The notes under the pieces are model-generated. The model was not told where the DNA came from. It saw nothing but the letters and a program-made list of their open reading frames with translations, and made no database searches. DNA of 64,000 bases from Enoplolaimus lenunculus. Lineage: Eukaryota; Nematoda; Enoplea; Enoplida; Thoracostomopsidae. The position numbers were made by a program, and so were the translations under genes. This document shows, piece after piece, positions 44,701 through 56,035 of the stretch. Each line of letters begins with the position of its first letter. The stretch's first letter is position 1. The stretch lies in contig JASANG010000395.1 of NCBI GenBank assembly GCA_030248215.1, forward strand, positions 18,988 through 82,987, written 5' to 3'.

Positions 44701-45995
44701 CAGCCAGGAAATTGAAATGAATGCTTAGTCTTTTAACTTTTCGATTCCGGTCATTTTTTCAAATTTCGATATTGCGGAACAAATACATACAGCGCCAGCA
44801 CACTTACATGCAGTGATCACCGCCATCTTGAATTAGCGCCGAAAAATAAAAATGCGATTGGACCAATGAACGTCCACAGTACAACTGCGTTCAATCGAGA
44901 ACCAATCAACGGAGCGCAAAATTCGTCATACCATCCGTACATAGCTAGTACCTTTGTGCGTCATCATTTTTCTGCCAGGTTATTGGGCGTTTTAAACCAA
45001 TGAACACCAGATCCTTTCTACCCAATCGAATTCGAGAATTTACTTTGCAAGTGCTGTGTATCGCGTCTACGATAACATTTGGTCCTAATATGTTAACATT
45101 TATTTAGTGTACTGCATATGTGTACACTGGGAACATTCGTATCGGTGTGCGAAAAATAAATTAAGTGCAGTAAGATTAACTTTACTTTTAGTATTTAAGC
45201 ACAACACAATGACTAAGTGTTGCTACATCAAGATACAACAAACTGACATAGCCGTATTTAGGGAATATTATCTCGCAGCCGCTTTGCTTTAGCACTAGGT
45301 TGCTTTAGTGAATTTGTACTTCGTATATGTATGGACTCGCGCGATACTGCGCGTGAAACAGATGATTTACGTATTATAAATTATAATTAAAATTTTGCCG
45401 TATCAACATCCTTTTCGTATTATGGGCCTACGATTAACTATAAAATTAATCGTTTCTCGGAATAAGTTTTACTAGCTTGGGCCACGTAAAGATCCGTGGT
45501 GGATAGTTTATCTGCGGGACTAGAATAGATCAAGCTTAAGCTTTAGACTATTTTATTTGCTTGGTTTAGGTTTAGGCTTAGGAATATGCTCATTCTTACT
45601 CCTAGTTTTAGGCTTAGCTTAGGCTTAGGCTTACGAATATGCTTATACTGTTCCGCCCCTGCACGTTGACCGGTTTGTGCCAACATTACAATCATTTTTA
45701 ACAAAATTGGTCAACAAACATACACTTAGCTAGTGGATTGAAGATAAAGTATAGAAAGTTTTAGTTCGCTAACAACTTCAGCTTAGACGATTTAATTAAT
45801 GCTACTATTAAATAATTAGACTGACAATAAATCACACGATAGTAATTCTGTGAGTGAGGCAAGATCATATGCTGGTTGTATCTGTGGCGTGTGGATGCAT
45901 GGAGACAAGTATCTCATGCTGGTGCTGTACATCGGTAAATCACTGCTGCATATGTAGTGCCTTCATATGCAGCAGCAGTAAAAAACATGGAACCC
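44701..45995. other. No gene seen; TTAGGC-like words
   Basis: No exon is supported. At 45,530-45,650 TTAGGC-like words are dense (GGTTTAGGCTTAGGAATATG, then TTAGGCTTAGCTTAGGC). At 45,940-45,985 the hairpin CTGCTGCATATG with CATATGCAGCAG could fold. Confidence 0.4.
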
Positions 45996-46068
45996 GCAAT
46001 TTATGGGCTCATACAGCGGCTGTATACCCTTGAGGTTCAATCTGCCAACTGAGCTATCGCAGCAATGC
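45996..46068 (-). tRNA. tRNA-like sequence, probably not functional
   Basis: On the minus strand GCTGCGATAGCTCAGTTGGC gives an acceptor 5' strand, the TA spacer and a near-perfect A-box. The D stem does not close well, and the expected B-box is only GGGTTCCATG. A tRNA pseudogene or SINE head is more likely than a working gene. Confidence 0.35.
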
Positions 46069-46893
46069 TTCAACTACTTATGCAACCTATTATATGCGTT
46101 GTTTACTAGTGTACTATACTGTGTACTGCGCAGCTACTATGCAATGTGTATTACGTGTTGACTTATGTGTGTGCTAGGTATTCGGGCATTCCATCGTGCA
46201 ATACCTGACAGCCTCGTAAATTTATCTCAGCAGTTGACTGTGAGGCGGCGTGGATGAACAGGAACACTACACCACGTATATCAACAGGCCAGGCCCGTTC
46301 TTCCGCTTCTGGTCGGATGTCCGGTTCCAACTCTATTCTAATTAAATAAGCCGGTGGTAAATTTAAGACAATTTAAAACCTTGAAAAAGAATACCAATGC
46401 AAGCATTGAAATAAAAATACGCCTTTAAGTCTGAACCCAGAAACGAGGAAACACTGACATAAAACCTTTCAAATGCTGGTGTTTTTAGTTTAATATTTCC
46501 TCAAAACCTTCATAGGTATTGCGTAGCCTCAACCGGTTTACGCCTTAAGTCCTCGGGTGTTAAGTTGGTTGGCTTCGCGGTGCAGTTGAATAGATGTATG
46601 GTACTGTACGGTGATGAGCCGCAGTCATGGCACTTGTCTGGGACTGCTTGGAGTATCTCGATCTTAGATGCGTCAGTTTTGAACGTTTCGCATGGTCCAA
46701 AGTCTTCTCCGTATTATGACTCCTTGAGTTTTAACGGTGTAAAAACCAAACGTTTTTATTATTCAAAAACACTTTATCATCCTTGCTTTTCTTTCCTCTC
46801 TCGAACTATCTTCTTAACGTTTTAATTTTTTTATCAATTTTTTCTTTCAATCGAATTTTTACATCACCCGCTTTCTAAAACGTGGAACGTGTC
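46069..46893. other. No gene recognised
   Basis: An 86-codon open frame at 46,565-46,825 on the plus strand is not recognised. Part of this segment may be the 3' untranslated region or LTR of the Gypsy element that lies to its right on the minus strand, but I could not match it to a second LTR on the other side. Confidence 0.3.
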
Positions 46894-47223
46894 CTATTTC
46901 AATCGAAATCGTACTTTTTTCTTTGCTTGATAAACGGAATTTTTAATATACTCGTCTGCAAGACGTTTCGCACGGCAAACACCGCTGTGCTTGCTACTTA
47001 GCTCTTCAGGGTTGAAAAATGTAACGCTATTTTTTGGAACATAAGCATATTTTTGAGTACCAAAGAATTGTACTGCAACGGTATCGTTTGTACGTTTTCG
47101 ACTTGCTAGAGGTGTTTTTATTGGGTTGACTAATCGAGCAGGCAAAATTGGATAACCACGAAGCTTGAAATTGACGATATCAAACTTTTGATTTAAATCG
47201 TTGACAAGCTCATGTAAATACGG
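46894..47223 (-). other. PWWP-like domain directly after the Gypsy integrase
   Basis: The open stretch contains FDIVNFKLRGYPILPARL, then NDTVAVQFFGTQKYAYVPKN, then a helical basic tail with RLADEYIKNSVYQAKKK. This follows the PWWP fold of HDGF and LEDGF, whose matching parts are DLVFAKMKGYPHWPAR and VFFFGTHETAFLGPKD. PWWP domains bind methylated histone H3 (notably H3K36) together with DNA. It lies on the same strand as the integrase and begins where the integrase region ends. It may belong to the element or may be a host-derived piece beside it. The identification is by eye. Confidence 0.65.
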
Positions 47224-50200
47224 GTTTCACACGATCTAGAGATATCTTTTCGATATTGTTATTTATAATCACATCAATAGTTTTGTCAGTACGCGACACA
47301 ACACGAAATGGTCCTCTATAACATTTACAAAATGTCGATTTCGGAGCTGGATCAAGCACCCACACTTGATCGCAGGTAGAAAGCTGTTTAGGCACGAAAG
47401 CATAAGCTGCTGCGTAGTTCTTAAAATGGTCATGATTTTGCGTATCAGGAATGAAATAACTAGTCGGAAGTGCAATTTCGCATCCGAAGACTGCTTGAGA
47501 TGCAGAATACCTATGGCTTGAAATAGCTGTTCGCATTCCGAGGAGTACTAATGGAAGCGTACCTATCCAGTTGGCAGTTAAACAGCTTGCTCGCAGCGCG
47601 TTTTTTAATGTTCGATGTACACGTTCTATCGCGCCATTGCATGAAGGGTGGTAACTTGTCCTTCGCTTTCGTTCAATTCCTAATTTGTTCATCAGTTTGC
47701 TCCATAGAACTGAGTCGAACTGCGAACCTCGGTCAGTAATCAATGTTTCTGGAACTCCGTATTTGCTAATCCAGTTCGACACTAACGCCACAGCAACTGA
47801 TTCGGTGCTAATATCGCTGAGTGGAATTCCTTCAATCCAGTGTGTAAATCGGTCAATAACTGTTAGCATGTATCTGTATCCTTGACAGACAGGAAGGGGT
47901 CCAACTAGGTCAATATGTATAGTTTTAAAGCGGCTTGTTGTAGGGATTGTTCCAATTGGTGTTTTTGTATGCTTGGTTATTTTAAAAGCTTGACATGCGA
48001 AGCACTGCTGCGCCCATTTAATCCGGGCCATATAAAGTGCTTTGAAACTAATTTAGCTGAGCTTTTAGGTCCAGGATGTGACAGTTGATGAATTTCGTTC
48101 AAAACTTGGAATCTTAGACTAGCAGGTAAATATGGTCTTATTTCATCATTAGACGCATCACAGAATAAACAAGTGTCATCGAAATATATTTTCTTTATTG
48201 GCAGATCAGTATTTGAATTGAATTTAAGCAAATCGGTGTCGTTTTGTTGTGCTTCTGCTAATGATTTATCGAAACTCGAAGTAATAAAGTTAATCGGTCT
48301 TGACAAGCAATCGGCAACTATGACTGAACTTCCACTAATATGTTGAATTTGACAATTGAACTCTGATATATAACTATCCAACGTGCCTGCTGAGGTGTTG
48401 GCGATTTCATTTGCAGACAATAAAGCAAGGGTTCATGGTCTGTTTTAGCACAAACCGCAACCCTAATAACCAACTGAAATGCTTTAAACTTAAATATAAT
48501 GCTAGTAGTTTGCGTTCAAAAGCTGATTTTTTAGACTCAGCTTCAGTAAATTTTGCTGAGAAAAATGCTAACGGTTCTGATTTTTGGTTAAGTCTTTGGC
48601 TGAGAACTGCTCCGGCAGCAACACCAGAAGCATCAGTTGTTAATTCGATTTCGGCGTCAGGGTTTGGGAACGCAAATGCTACGCAATTGGCAATGAATTT
48701 CTTTAATGCTTGGAATGCTATTTGAGCTGCATTTGAACAAATCAAGGTTTTGCGCAGTGTTTTTTATTCTGTTTCTCTGGTTAAATCAGTGAGTGGACTA
48801 GCTAACTCAGAAAAATGTGGAATAAATCTGTGGTAAAAACCAGCCATCCCAAGAAAACGTTTTAATGCTTTCACGGTGTTTGGTTTAGGATATTCTAAAA
48901 TAGCTTTAATTTTGCTGTCAGGAGGTTTTAAACCATTTTTAGATATTTGAACACCAAGAAACTCCACCGAATCTTTAAAAAATTGACATTTTGCTTCCTT
49001 CTAGTGTAAACTGTGCAAGCTTAGCCGTTCGAATACAACTTGCAAATGATACAGATGTTCTCTATGTGTTCGACTTGCTACTAAAATTTCGTCTACATAT
49101 GCACGCGCAAACGGTATATCTTGCAATGTTGTATCAATAAGTCGCTGAAATGTCTGGGAAGTGTTTCTTAATTCAAAAGGCATACGCTGATTAAAAAAGG
49201 CCAAAGGGGGTAGTAATAGCAGTTTTAATTTGGTCCTCTTTGGCAATTGGAATTTAATTAAATGCTGTTGTTAAGTCTAATTTAGAAAAAAACGCAACAA
49301 TTATGCAGCCAGTTGGTCATATCATTTAAATTTGGCATGGGATATCTGTCGGGAATTGTTATTGTATTTAATGCACGATAATCCCCGCATTCACGCCAAC
49401 CGTTATTTGATTTTGGTGACATGTGTGGCGGACTTGCCCACGGAGATTCGCCGCGGTAAACAACGGCTTGCTTCTCGAGCCTATTAAACGCTGCTTTGGC
49501 AGCATCTAGTTTCGGACCGAACAATCTTCGTGGCCTGCTGAAAACTGGAGGTTCAGTACTCTGTATATAGTGATTTACTGGGTGTTTCACCGGTTCACTA
49601 CCAGACGGCATGTTATAAAGCGACGCATATTTACGCTGTAATAGATTGAATTGGTTTTGAATTGCAGAGTAATCAGCAGGAGTGTGTTTAGCACTTAGAC
49701 ACAAATTGACACTATTACTAACCTGCGTGACATTTAAATCTTCGCAGTTAATTACAATTCGATTTTGCTTTAAAAAGTCCACACCAAGAATTATTTGTTC
49801 GACGTCCGTAACAATAAAAGACCATTTAAACTGTTTGTTTAACGCAAGAATTGTAAATTTTATTTCGCAATTACCGTAAGTATTTATTTGTGTCCCATTT
49901 GCAGCTGTAAAACATCTCTAACCGTGTTGTGTTATTTTGAAACAGTTTTGCAAGGTTTTTGGAATAAGTGAAACATCGCTTCCTGTATCCACCAGCATTT
50001 TACCTACTTCTGGAGCGGCGAAAGTAACTAAATTTACTCCGTGGCTTGCCGCGGTGGCCCCGGAGGTGAAATGTCTCCCGAAAAGTTGTCTTTGGCGTTT
50101 CGTGGTTTCCATTTACAAGAAGGTTCACATTTGTTAGCATCTTTTCCGAAACGGAAATGATAATAGCACCACGGTCCATTGGAATTAAACCGACGGCCAC

Positions 50201-50480
50201 GAGACAGCGATCTGCCGCGTGAACTATGATCCATGCTCTGCGATCTATTACGCGATCTATGTTGACATTTTGTTTCTTCTGTTAACATCGTGTTAATAGT
50301 GCATCTATTTATAAATTTTCTGTGCAGCCATTCTGTGATTCTTGACCGAACCTCGCGCTCATATATTTGCAGTGCCGGTTCTTGCCCAATAAATCTTCTA
50401 CATGATCCACGCCTTGCGTGTTCCCATAATACTAATAAAACCTCATTGAATCTGAAAGTCCTTTTGTTGCTAATCGACAC
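46894..50480 (-). mobile_element. Ty3/Gypsy retroelement fossil with downstream PWWP-like domain
   Basis: Minus-strand parts in order: gag (about 50,480-50,030) with a basic RS-rich stretch and the CYYHFRFGKDANKCEPSCKW zinc-knuckle-like motif; protease (about 50,110-49,900) with KMLVDTGSDVSLIP; reverse transcriptase (about 49,790-48,760) with HMSPKSNNGWRECGDYRALN and AYVDEILVASRTHREHL; RNase H (about 48,750-48,400) with IELTTDASGVAAGAVLSQ; integrase (about 48,400-47,210) with a zinc-binding region HPGPKSSAKLVSKHFIWPG and a core with FKTIHIDLVGPLPVCQGYRY and PETLITDRGSQFDS. A PWWP-like domain follows at 46,894-47,223. The order is the usual one for Metaviridae. No LTR pair was recognised. The element is broken, with roughly six to eight breaks, but the coding parts are long and readable, so it is only moderately old. 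Confidence 0.92.
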
Positions 50481-50669
50481 TTAATTATTTTAATACTATA
50501 AGCCCGGTTAATTGTGTCTTAGGTTTTTAAACATAAAATGCCTTGTTTTCCTGAAATTAGTTTGTATAAAGATTTATATACTTTCACTTAAAGGCCATTA
50601 TACTCCAAAATGTACGTAGTTCTTTTAACGTACACAAGTTCCTTGGTTATCGGTGCATATATATGAGCT
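50481..50669. other. 5' flank of the Gypsy element
   Basis: No gene. This is where an LTR or leader of the minus-strand Gypsy element would be expected; no repeat of it was found on the other side. Confidence 0.3.
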
Positions 50670-51040
50670 AGTTGGAAAATGAGGTTCACCCACCTCTTCC
50701 CGGTGAGGATGTCGGGGTTATTAATTACCAGGTAATTAATCACATGGAGTTTTATAAAAAATGTTGGCTTGAAACCCCGCCGCGCACCTCATGAGGGGTT
50801 GTGAACGTTTTTATGAAAAATGAGGTTTTGCACGCCTCCCGAGAGGTTTTGAGGGAGTTTTATGAAGAATGCTAGTTTTACTCCCCCCGCCTCACGAGGG
50901 GTTGTGCGCAGTTTTATGGAAAATGCTAGATTTACCCCCCTCGCGAGGTGCTGTGAGAGGTTTTATAAAAATTCAAGTTTTGTCTCCCCCCCGCCTCACG
51001 CTCCCCCGGTAATTATTCACGTGAGCTAATTTATCACTCC
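50670..51040. repeat. Degenerate tandem repeat, unit about 65-70 bp
   Basis: About five units share the order GAGGGGTTGTG or GAGAGGTTTT, TTTTATGAAAAATG, then GAGGTTTTGC or CTAGTTTTAC, then a C-run and CCTCACGAGG. It is bounded by GGTAATTATTCACGTG-like and GTAATTAATCACATGG motifs at the ends. Non-coding. Confidence 0.75.
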
Positions 51041-51186
51041 CTCCTGTAGGGATGTATGACTCATACCAGCGAATTAATCGTTTATTTATAAAATTCTTAT
51101 CTATTAAATCGAGGTTTGAAATATATAACAAAACATGTAAGCATATTGACTAATTAATCTCTAAGATTTTTGCAGTTTGAAAATGT

Positions 51187-51795
51187 TTTTGAGCGAAGCG
51201 AAACTCCGAGCGAAGCTCGTAGTTTCGCGAAGCGTTTTATGTTTTGTACTTGGGGGTCGAAAGGTGGATGTCCGTCCGTCCGTCCGTCTGTCCGTGCGAA
51301 AAGAATCTCAAGAACGGCTGAACCGATTTTGATACACTTTTTTGTTTGAATGCCAATTATCCTGGGGTGTTAACCTCGCATTGGGGTTTTAAAATTTTAA
51401 GCCGTTTATTAGCTACAGGCTAATTTACATAATTAATTAAGCCTAAATTAGAACTTTCCCCAATATTTCACTAATTATTACAGTTAGAAGCAATCTAATT
51501 TTAGCAATAAAGGGTTTTTGGGTGCGAGGAATCTGCGTAGACTGTTTACAAACCTCCAAAACCGATAATTGAGCAGTTAGCTAATACATAATTTGCATAT
51601 TAGCATAGTTTACAAGTCAAAATTAGAAAATTAGGACTTTTTACAATATTTCACTAATTATTAAGGTAAAGCAATATAATTCCAACACTAAAGGGTTTTT
51701 ATGTGCGAGGAATTTGAATAAATAGTTTACAAACATCCAAAACCGAAAATTGAATAGTTAGCTAATAGCTAATTTGCATATTAGCACATCGTTTG
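51187..51795 (+). repeat. RepA copy, left of the zinc-finger/LINE block
   Basis: Starts GAGCGAAGCGAAACTCCGAG with the hairpin, then CTTGGGGGTCGAAAGGTGG, GGCTGAACCGATTTTGATAC and two to three monomers. It stops at ATTTGCATATTAGCA without the RepA tail. The first 450 bases are almost identical to 23,975-24,430, so the two copies are recent relatives. Confidence 0.85.
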
Positions 51796-51816
51796 GCAGG
51801 GTGCCAAATCAAAAAG

Positions 51817-51824
51817 TATAAAAG
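51817..51824 (+). promoter_or_regulatory. TATA box for the two-finger ORF
   Basis: TATAAAAG lies 90 bases before the ATG at 51,907, with TTATTCATTCTTAG, a possible initiator, about 25-30 bases downstream. Placement fits a polymerase II core promoter. Activity is inferred only. Confidence 0.5.
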
Positions 51825-51906
51825 CCGGCGTTCTCAAATTTTATTCATTCTTAGTTTTTGTTTTGCTACGTTTATTTTGAAACAGCTTTGTTAAAGTTCT
51901 TAAAAG

Positions 51907-52149
51907 ATGGCTTTCAAATGTGCGATTTGTAATAAAAAGTTTACTAGAAGAGATCATATCGGGCGCCACAAGAACACGGTTCATGAAGCAGAGGAGATGG
52001 CATGCGATCATTGCCGCGAAAAGTTTACTCGAAAGGATGCACTCACGCGACACAAAAAGCGACTGCATGGAGCGAGCCGGGTTCGATTGAGTATTACAAC
52101 AGTGAGTACGTGTCATTCCACAATACCAAATAATATTCAACAACCTTAA
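51907..52149 (+). CDS. Small protein with two C2H2 zinc fingers
   Basis: 80 residues. Finger 1 is CAICNKKFTRRDHIGRH with KNTVH, and finger 2 is CDHCREKFTRKDALTRH with KKRLH; both have C-X2-C-X12-H-X4-H spacing. The start is the first ATG after a TATA box, in the context AAAAGATGG. The short tail after the fingers has no recognisable domain. A little downstream, 52,169-52,270, another short frame reads KMRRIKEDLENLMSLGTL. The ORF lies just before the reverse transcriptase fragment on the same strand and inside the same RepA-bounded block, so it may be an ORF1-like part of that element or a captured host piece. The fingers are intact, but the C-terminus may be cut short by the junction with the LINE. 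Confidence 0.65.
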   Translation: MAFKCAICNKKFTRRDHIGRHKNTVHEAEEMACDHCREKFTRKDALTRHKKRLHGASRVRLSITTVSTCHSTIPNNIQQP

Positions 52150-52289
52150 CAAACAACCCAACCTTCAATGACACAAACCCCACCAAAAATGAGACGCATC
52201 AAGGAAGACCTTGAAAATCTTATGTCATTGGGAACGTTACCAACGGCTGCCATCAAGACGCTAAAACAGTAAGCGAAAGTGATACAGTT

Positions 52290-54318
52290 CAGCTACTTCA
52301 ATGTACAACAGCACTTCAAGAACACCTTCGCAGTACTACGTTTTATCGCGAACGTCGTCAACCTAACCTCAGTGATAGCCAAAACGTTGGAAAGAATGGT
52401 TGGTGCTCGATTATATCATCTTGCCGAGCAGAATGGATGGCTGTGCAACGACCAAGCGGGCTTTCGAAAGAACCGGAGTTGTGAAGATCAAGTCATCAGA
52501 CTCGCACAAGAAATTAGCGACGGCTTCCAAGCAAAACCTGCAGGAAGAACAGTGCTCGCCTTACTAAGTGTGGCGTGACGAATTAATTGGTCGCATGCTC
52601 GAAATTGGAGTACCCGTGAAACTGACTACGTGGTGCCGTGGATTCTTACGTAACCGACAAGCTCGTGTTCGGCTTGACGGTGCCCTGAGCCGTCACCACC
52701 ACCTACCACAAGGTGTGCCCCAAGGCGCTGTACTCTCACCTCTCCTATTTATTATCTACATCAACGGGGTTCGTCAAGTTGTCCCCGAGGCACTCTCAGT
52801 CAGCATGTACGCTGATGACATCGCAATCTGGGCCACATCAGCAGACAAATCGTTGGCGGCCAAAACTGTAGAAGCAGGACTCGTTGCAATTAGTAGATGG
52901 ACTGCTCAAATGAAACTACCACTGAATGCGTCGAAGTGTGAAATAGGTTTCTTCTCGACAAATACTAGAGAAACCCGTTGGGTTCCGAAGGTAGTCATTG
53001 ATGGACAGCAGCTGCAACTAAACCTCAACCCAAAATTTCTTGGCCTTATGTTTGGCAGATGTCTCAGCTTTGGCGCTTATGTCGATGCTATCTGTGAACG
53101 CGCGAAGAAGCGTGCCAACATATTAGCCTGTCTGGCTAACAGCGATTGGGGACGGAAACGAAAGGCTGTTCGACAAGTCTATATCACCTTATGTCGTAGC
53201 AGTCTTGACTATTGTGCTGCAGCGTGGCAACCATGGATTTCACGGTCTAGCATGCAAAAGCTCGATCGCTGCCAAAACAAGGCGCTTCGCATTAGCACGG
53301 GTCAAGTCGCAACAACCCCCCGTAGAAGCAGTTCGCCTAGAAGCTGGAATCAGTTCATACTCGTCGCACTCGGAAGACCTCATCTGTCGAGCATACGAGA
53401 AGTCACTACGCCTGCCTACCAACAAACCCCGACGAACGCTGATTGAAAGCAACGTGTTACATCGCTCGAAAATCAGGAGCAGCTTCCGTCAAATGGGCCA
53501 GCGACTGGCCCAATCGGCCCTCGCTAACAGCTGGGCATGGGAACGACAAGCGATAGTAGTTCCTCATAAGCCAACGTGGGCGCATAACACTCAATTGCAT
53601 TGCTACCCGGACTTGTTGGACGTTAGCTCCAAAAGTTGTTCCAATGATATATTGATGCAAGACACTCTGGCAACGATTCGTACAAGATGTGCGGACAATT
53701 CACTCATCATCTACACGGACGGCTCATGCCAAGATGGTCTATACAACGGCGGCAGCGCCGCCGTCGTAACCAGAGGAGATCTGACAGGATTCAATGTGAT
53801 CGACATCATTAAACGAAAAGGCAGGCCGTTGACCTGCTCGTACGAAACAGAACTGATAGCTCTGGAACTTGCTGCCAACTGGCTATACGAAAACGAGGTC
53901 ACTGATGAGACCCTCATCTGCTCCGACAGCCGTGCGGCATTAAGATGTATGGCAAACATCAACAGCAACACAACAACAGATGCGGCACAGACAATGAAAG
54001 CTTTACGTCGAGCGAGAGGAAGAATAAATCTGCAATGGGTCCCCGATCATATCGGCCTCATCGGAAACGAGACAGTCGATGCAGCAGCCAAAGCAGCAAC
54101 AGCAATTGAAGACAGCGCAGCTCAGAACGATGTTACACTAGCAGCGGCAGTGGCGGCTTCCAGAAGGGCATTTTGTGACGCCCGGCCTGCCAAAATGTCA
54201 CTACGAATCAACTATGATGGCCCGGTCGACAATGACAGCTGCCTTAGCCGCAAGGATGCAGTTTTGCTCGCACGTCTCCGAGCAGGTCATTGCCTTCAAC
54301 TTGCTGCTTACCGATTTT
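52290..54318 (+). mobile_element. Non-LTR retrotransposon (I/R1-like) with RT and RNase H, broken
   Basis: RT motifs in order: NLTSVIAKTLERM, AGFRKNRSCEDQ, LPQGVPQGAVLSPLLF, YADDIAIW, then the thumb with LDYCAAAWQPW. RNase H follows at about 53,690-54,100 with IYTDGSCQDG, SYETELIALELA, LICSDSRAAL and WVPDHIGLIGNETVDAAAK, so the acidic residues and the histidine are present. RNase H after RT places it in the I/R1/LOA-type groups. It is dead: no endonuclease is present, a deletion near 52,556-52,566 removes RT motif A and its first catalytic aspartate, and the frame shifts near 53,315-53,330 at a C run. The coding part ends in GHCLQLAAYRF and passes directly into RepA at ACCGATTTTGATAAACTTTT. 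Confidence 0.9.
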
Positions 54319-54650
54319 GATAAACTTTTTTGTTTGAAAGCCAATTATCGTGGGGTCTTTACCTCGCATTTGGGTTTTAAAATTTTAAGCCGTTTATTAG
54401 CTACAGGCTAATTTGCATAATTATTTAAGCCTAAATTAAAACTTTCTACATTATTTCGCTAATTATTACAGTTAAAAGCGTTATAATTTCAGCATTAAAG
54501 GGTTTTTGGGTGCGAGAAATCTGAATAGACTGTTTACAAACCTCCAAAACCGATAAATGTTAAGTTAGCTAATACCTAGTTTGCATTTTACGTTAATTGC
54601 TTACGTGTGTTCGAGCTTCGCTCAATAAATGTTGTGCCAATACGACTGAT
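54310..54650 (+). repeat. RepA 3' part fused to the end of the LINE
   Basis: From ACCGATTTTGATAAACTTTT the sequence is RepA: GGGGTCTTTACCTCGC, one to two monomers and the tail GTGTTCGAGCTTCGCTCAAT. The 5' hairpin and the GGGGGTCGAAAGG section are absent. The junction with the LINE is seamless. Confidence 0.85.
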
Positions 54651-54734
54651 TCAGCAAGATTGATGGTTCGACCATGACCTCACATTTAAACAGCAAAGCA
54701 TGAGTTATTCTGCAAGGTTCAATAATCACCGATG

Positions 54735-56035
54735 AAATTTTAGTATCTAATGCAGTCATTAAAAAATTTGAGCACTTTGAAGCATGCGGGTCTGGTTGAT
54801 GTCCGCGTAAATATTTACAAGCCGCTACGGGGTTCCACATACCAAGATCTCCCACCTTCAATACGAAACAAACACGCAGTGCTGAATATCAAGAATAATG
54901 ATAACAAACACTTTGTATGGACCCTAGGTCAGTATTAGTGGCGTTACGTTCACACACATACAAGCAGCATCAGAACGTGTAACCAACTATGAACGTGTTA
55001 AGAAAGAGCTTAATGTGAGTGGTATTAGTTATCCTGTCACATTCCAACAAATACCTGGTTTCGAAAAACAAAATTATATTGCGTTAAACGTATATGGGCT
55101 CGAAGATGTAAAAATATACCCTTTATTCATTTCAAAAAGTCCCCATGAGATATATACGCATATTACTGTAGAAAGAGCATTAAAAGTTCTTTCGTGATAA
55201 ATGTTTGATACCATGTTACTGTCAACAACAGCAACAAGAACTTATTGAGCGATGTTGCAACTATCAACTATCACGTATCGAACTTCCGAAGCCTATAACA
55301 TCCTTCATAAAATGCAGCGTATGCCATACGTTACGTATATACGCAAAAATTTGAACGTATAGTTCATACTTATAAACGTCACGTTCCATGTGGTTACGGT
55401 CTTGTTGAAATGTTAGGCTGTTGTAATCGCGGACCCAATCATATCTCGTGGTGATCAAGTGGTGGAGAAATTCCTACTAAAAATTATCCAGCTCGCTACA
55501 GTAGTTCGAGACCGTTATATGAACAGTCAAAAACCAATTGTATTGTCTGAAGAAGATTGTCACAATCATAAGAAAGCCTCTACAAGCTATTTATGTGGCA
55601 AGTGTATGAAACAAGACGGCAAGGCGAAAAATCATTGTCATCTTTGTGGTAGATACCGAGGAACTGCGAACCTAAAGTGTAACATTGGTTATCGTCTCAG
55701 TCGTGACGTCACCGTTCTATTCCACAATCTACAACGATACGATGGTCACTTTATAATGCAGAAACTGGTGCCGTATGCAAACAGAAAGGTCTCGAGATTG
55801 AATGCATTGCAAAAGGAATGAAAGGTTACACGACGTTCTCAATCAAACGTATTTCAAAGAAACAACAAGAAAGCAACAACTGGTGGTTGCTGTGGAAGCA
55901 ATCAATTTATTTTGCAAGAAACAGAAGCTGATGAACATGATGATGATGAATGCTGGGGTGAAAATGTGGAAGGCGTTGCCTTTCTTTTAGGTAACGACCA
56001 CGATGACAACAATGGAGATCAGATTGGGTGGAAGG
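54735..56035 (+). mobile_element. Polinton/Maverick fossil, DNA polymerase B N-terminal region
   Basis: Plus-strand translation shows pieces typical of the protein-primed family B DNA polymerase of Polintons. An early part has YKPLRGSTYQDLPPSIRNK and KNNDNKHFVWTL. A later part has a zinc-binding segment, CGKCMKQDGKAKNHCHLCGR, followed by YRGTANLKCNIGYRLSRD and VLFHNLQRYDGHFIMQKL, the start of the exonuclease domain. The rest of the polymerase, the capsid genes, the integrase and the terminal repeats are not seen. The copy is broken, with several breaks, and is clearly a truncated relic. Confidence 0.85.

Noticed and set aside
46565-46825. 86-codon plus-strand frame
   Set aside because: Not recognised, no splice or promoter context; may be part of the flank of the Gypsy element.
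46069-50669. LTR pair around the 46.9-50.5 kb Gypsy element
   Set aside because: Only short, weak similarity between the two flanks could be found by eye.
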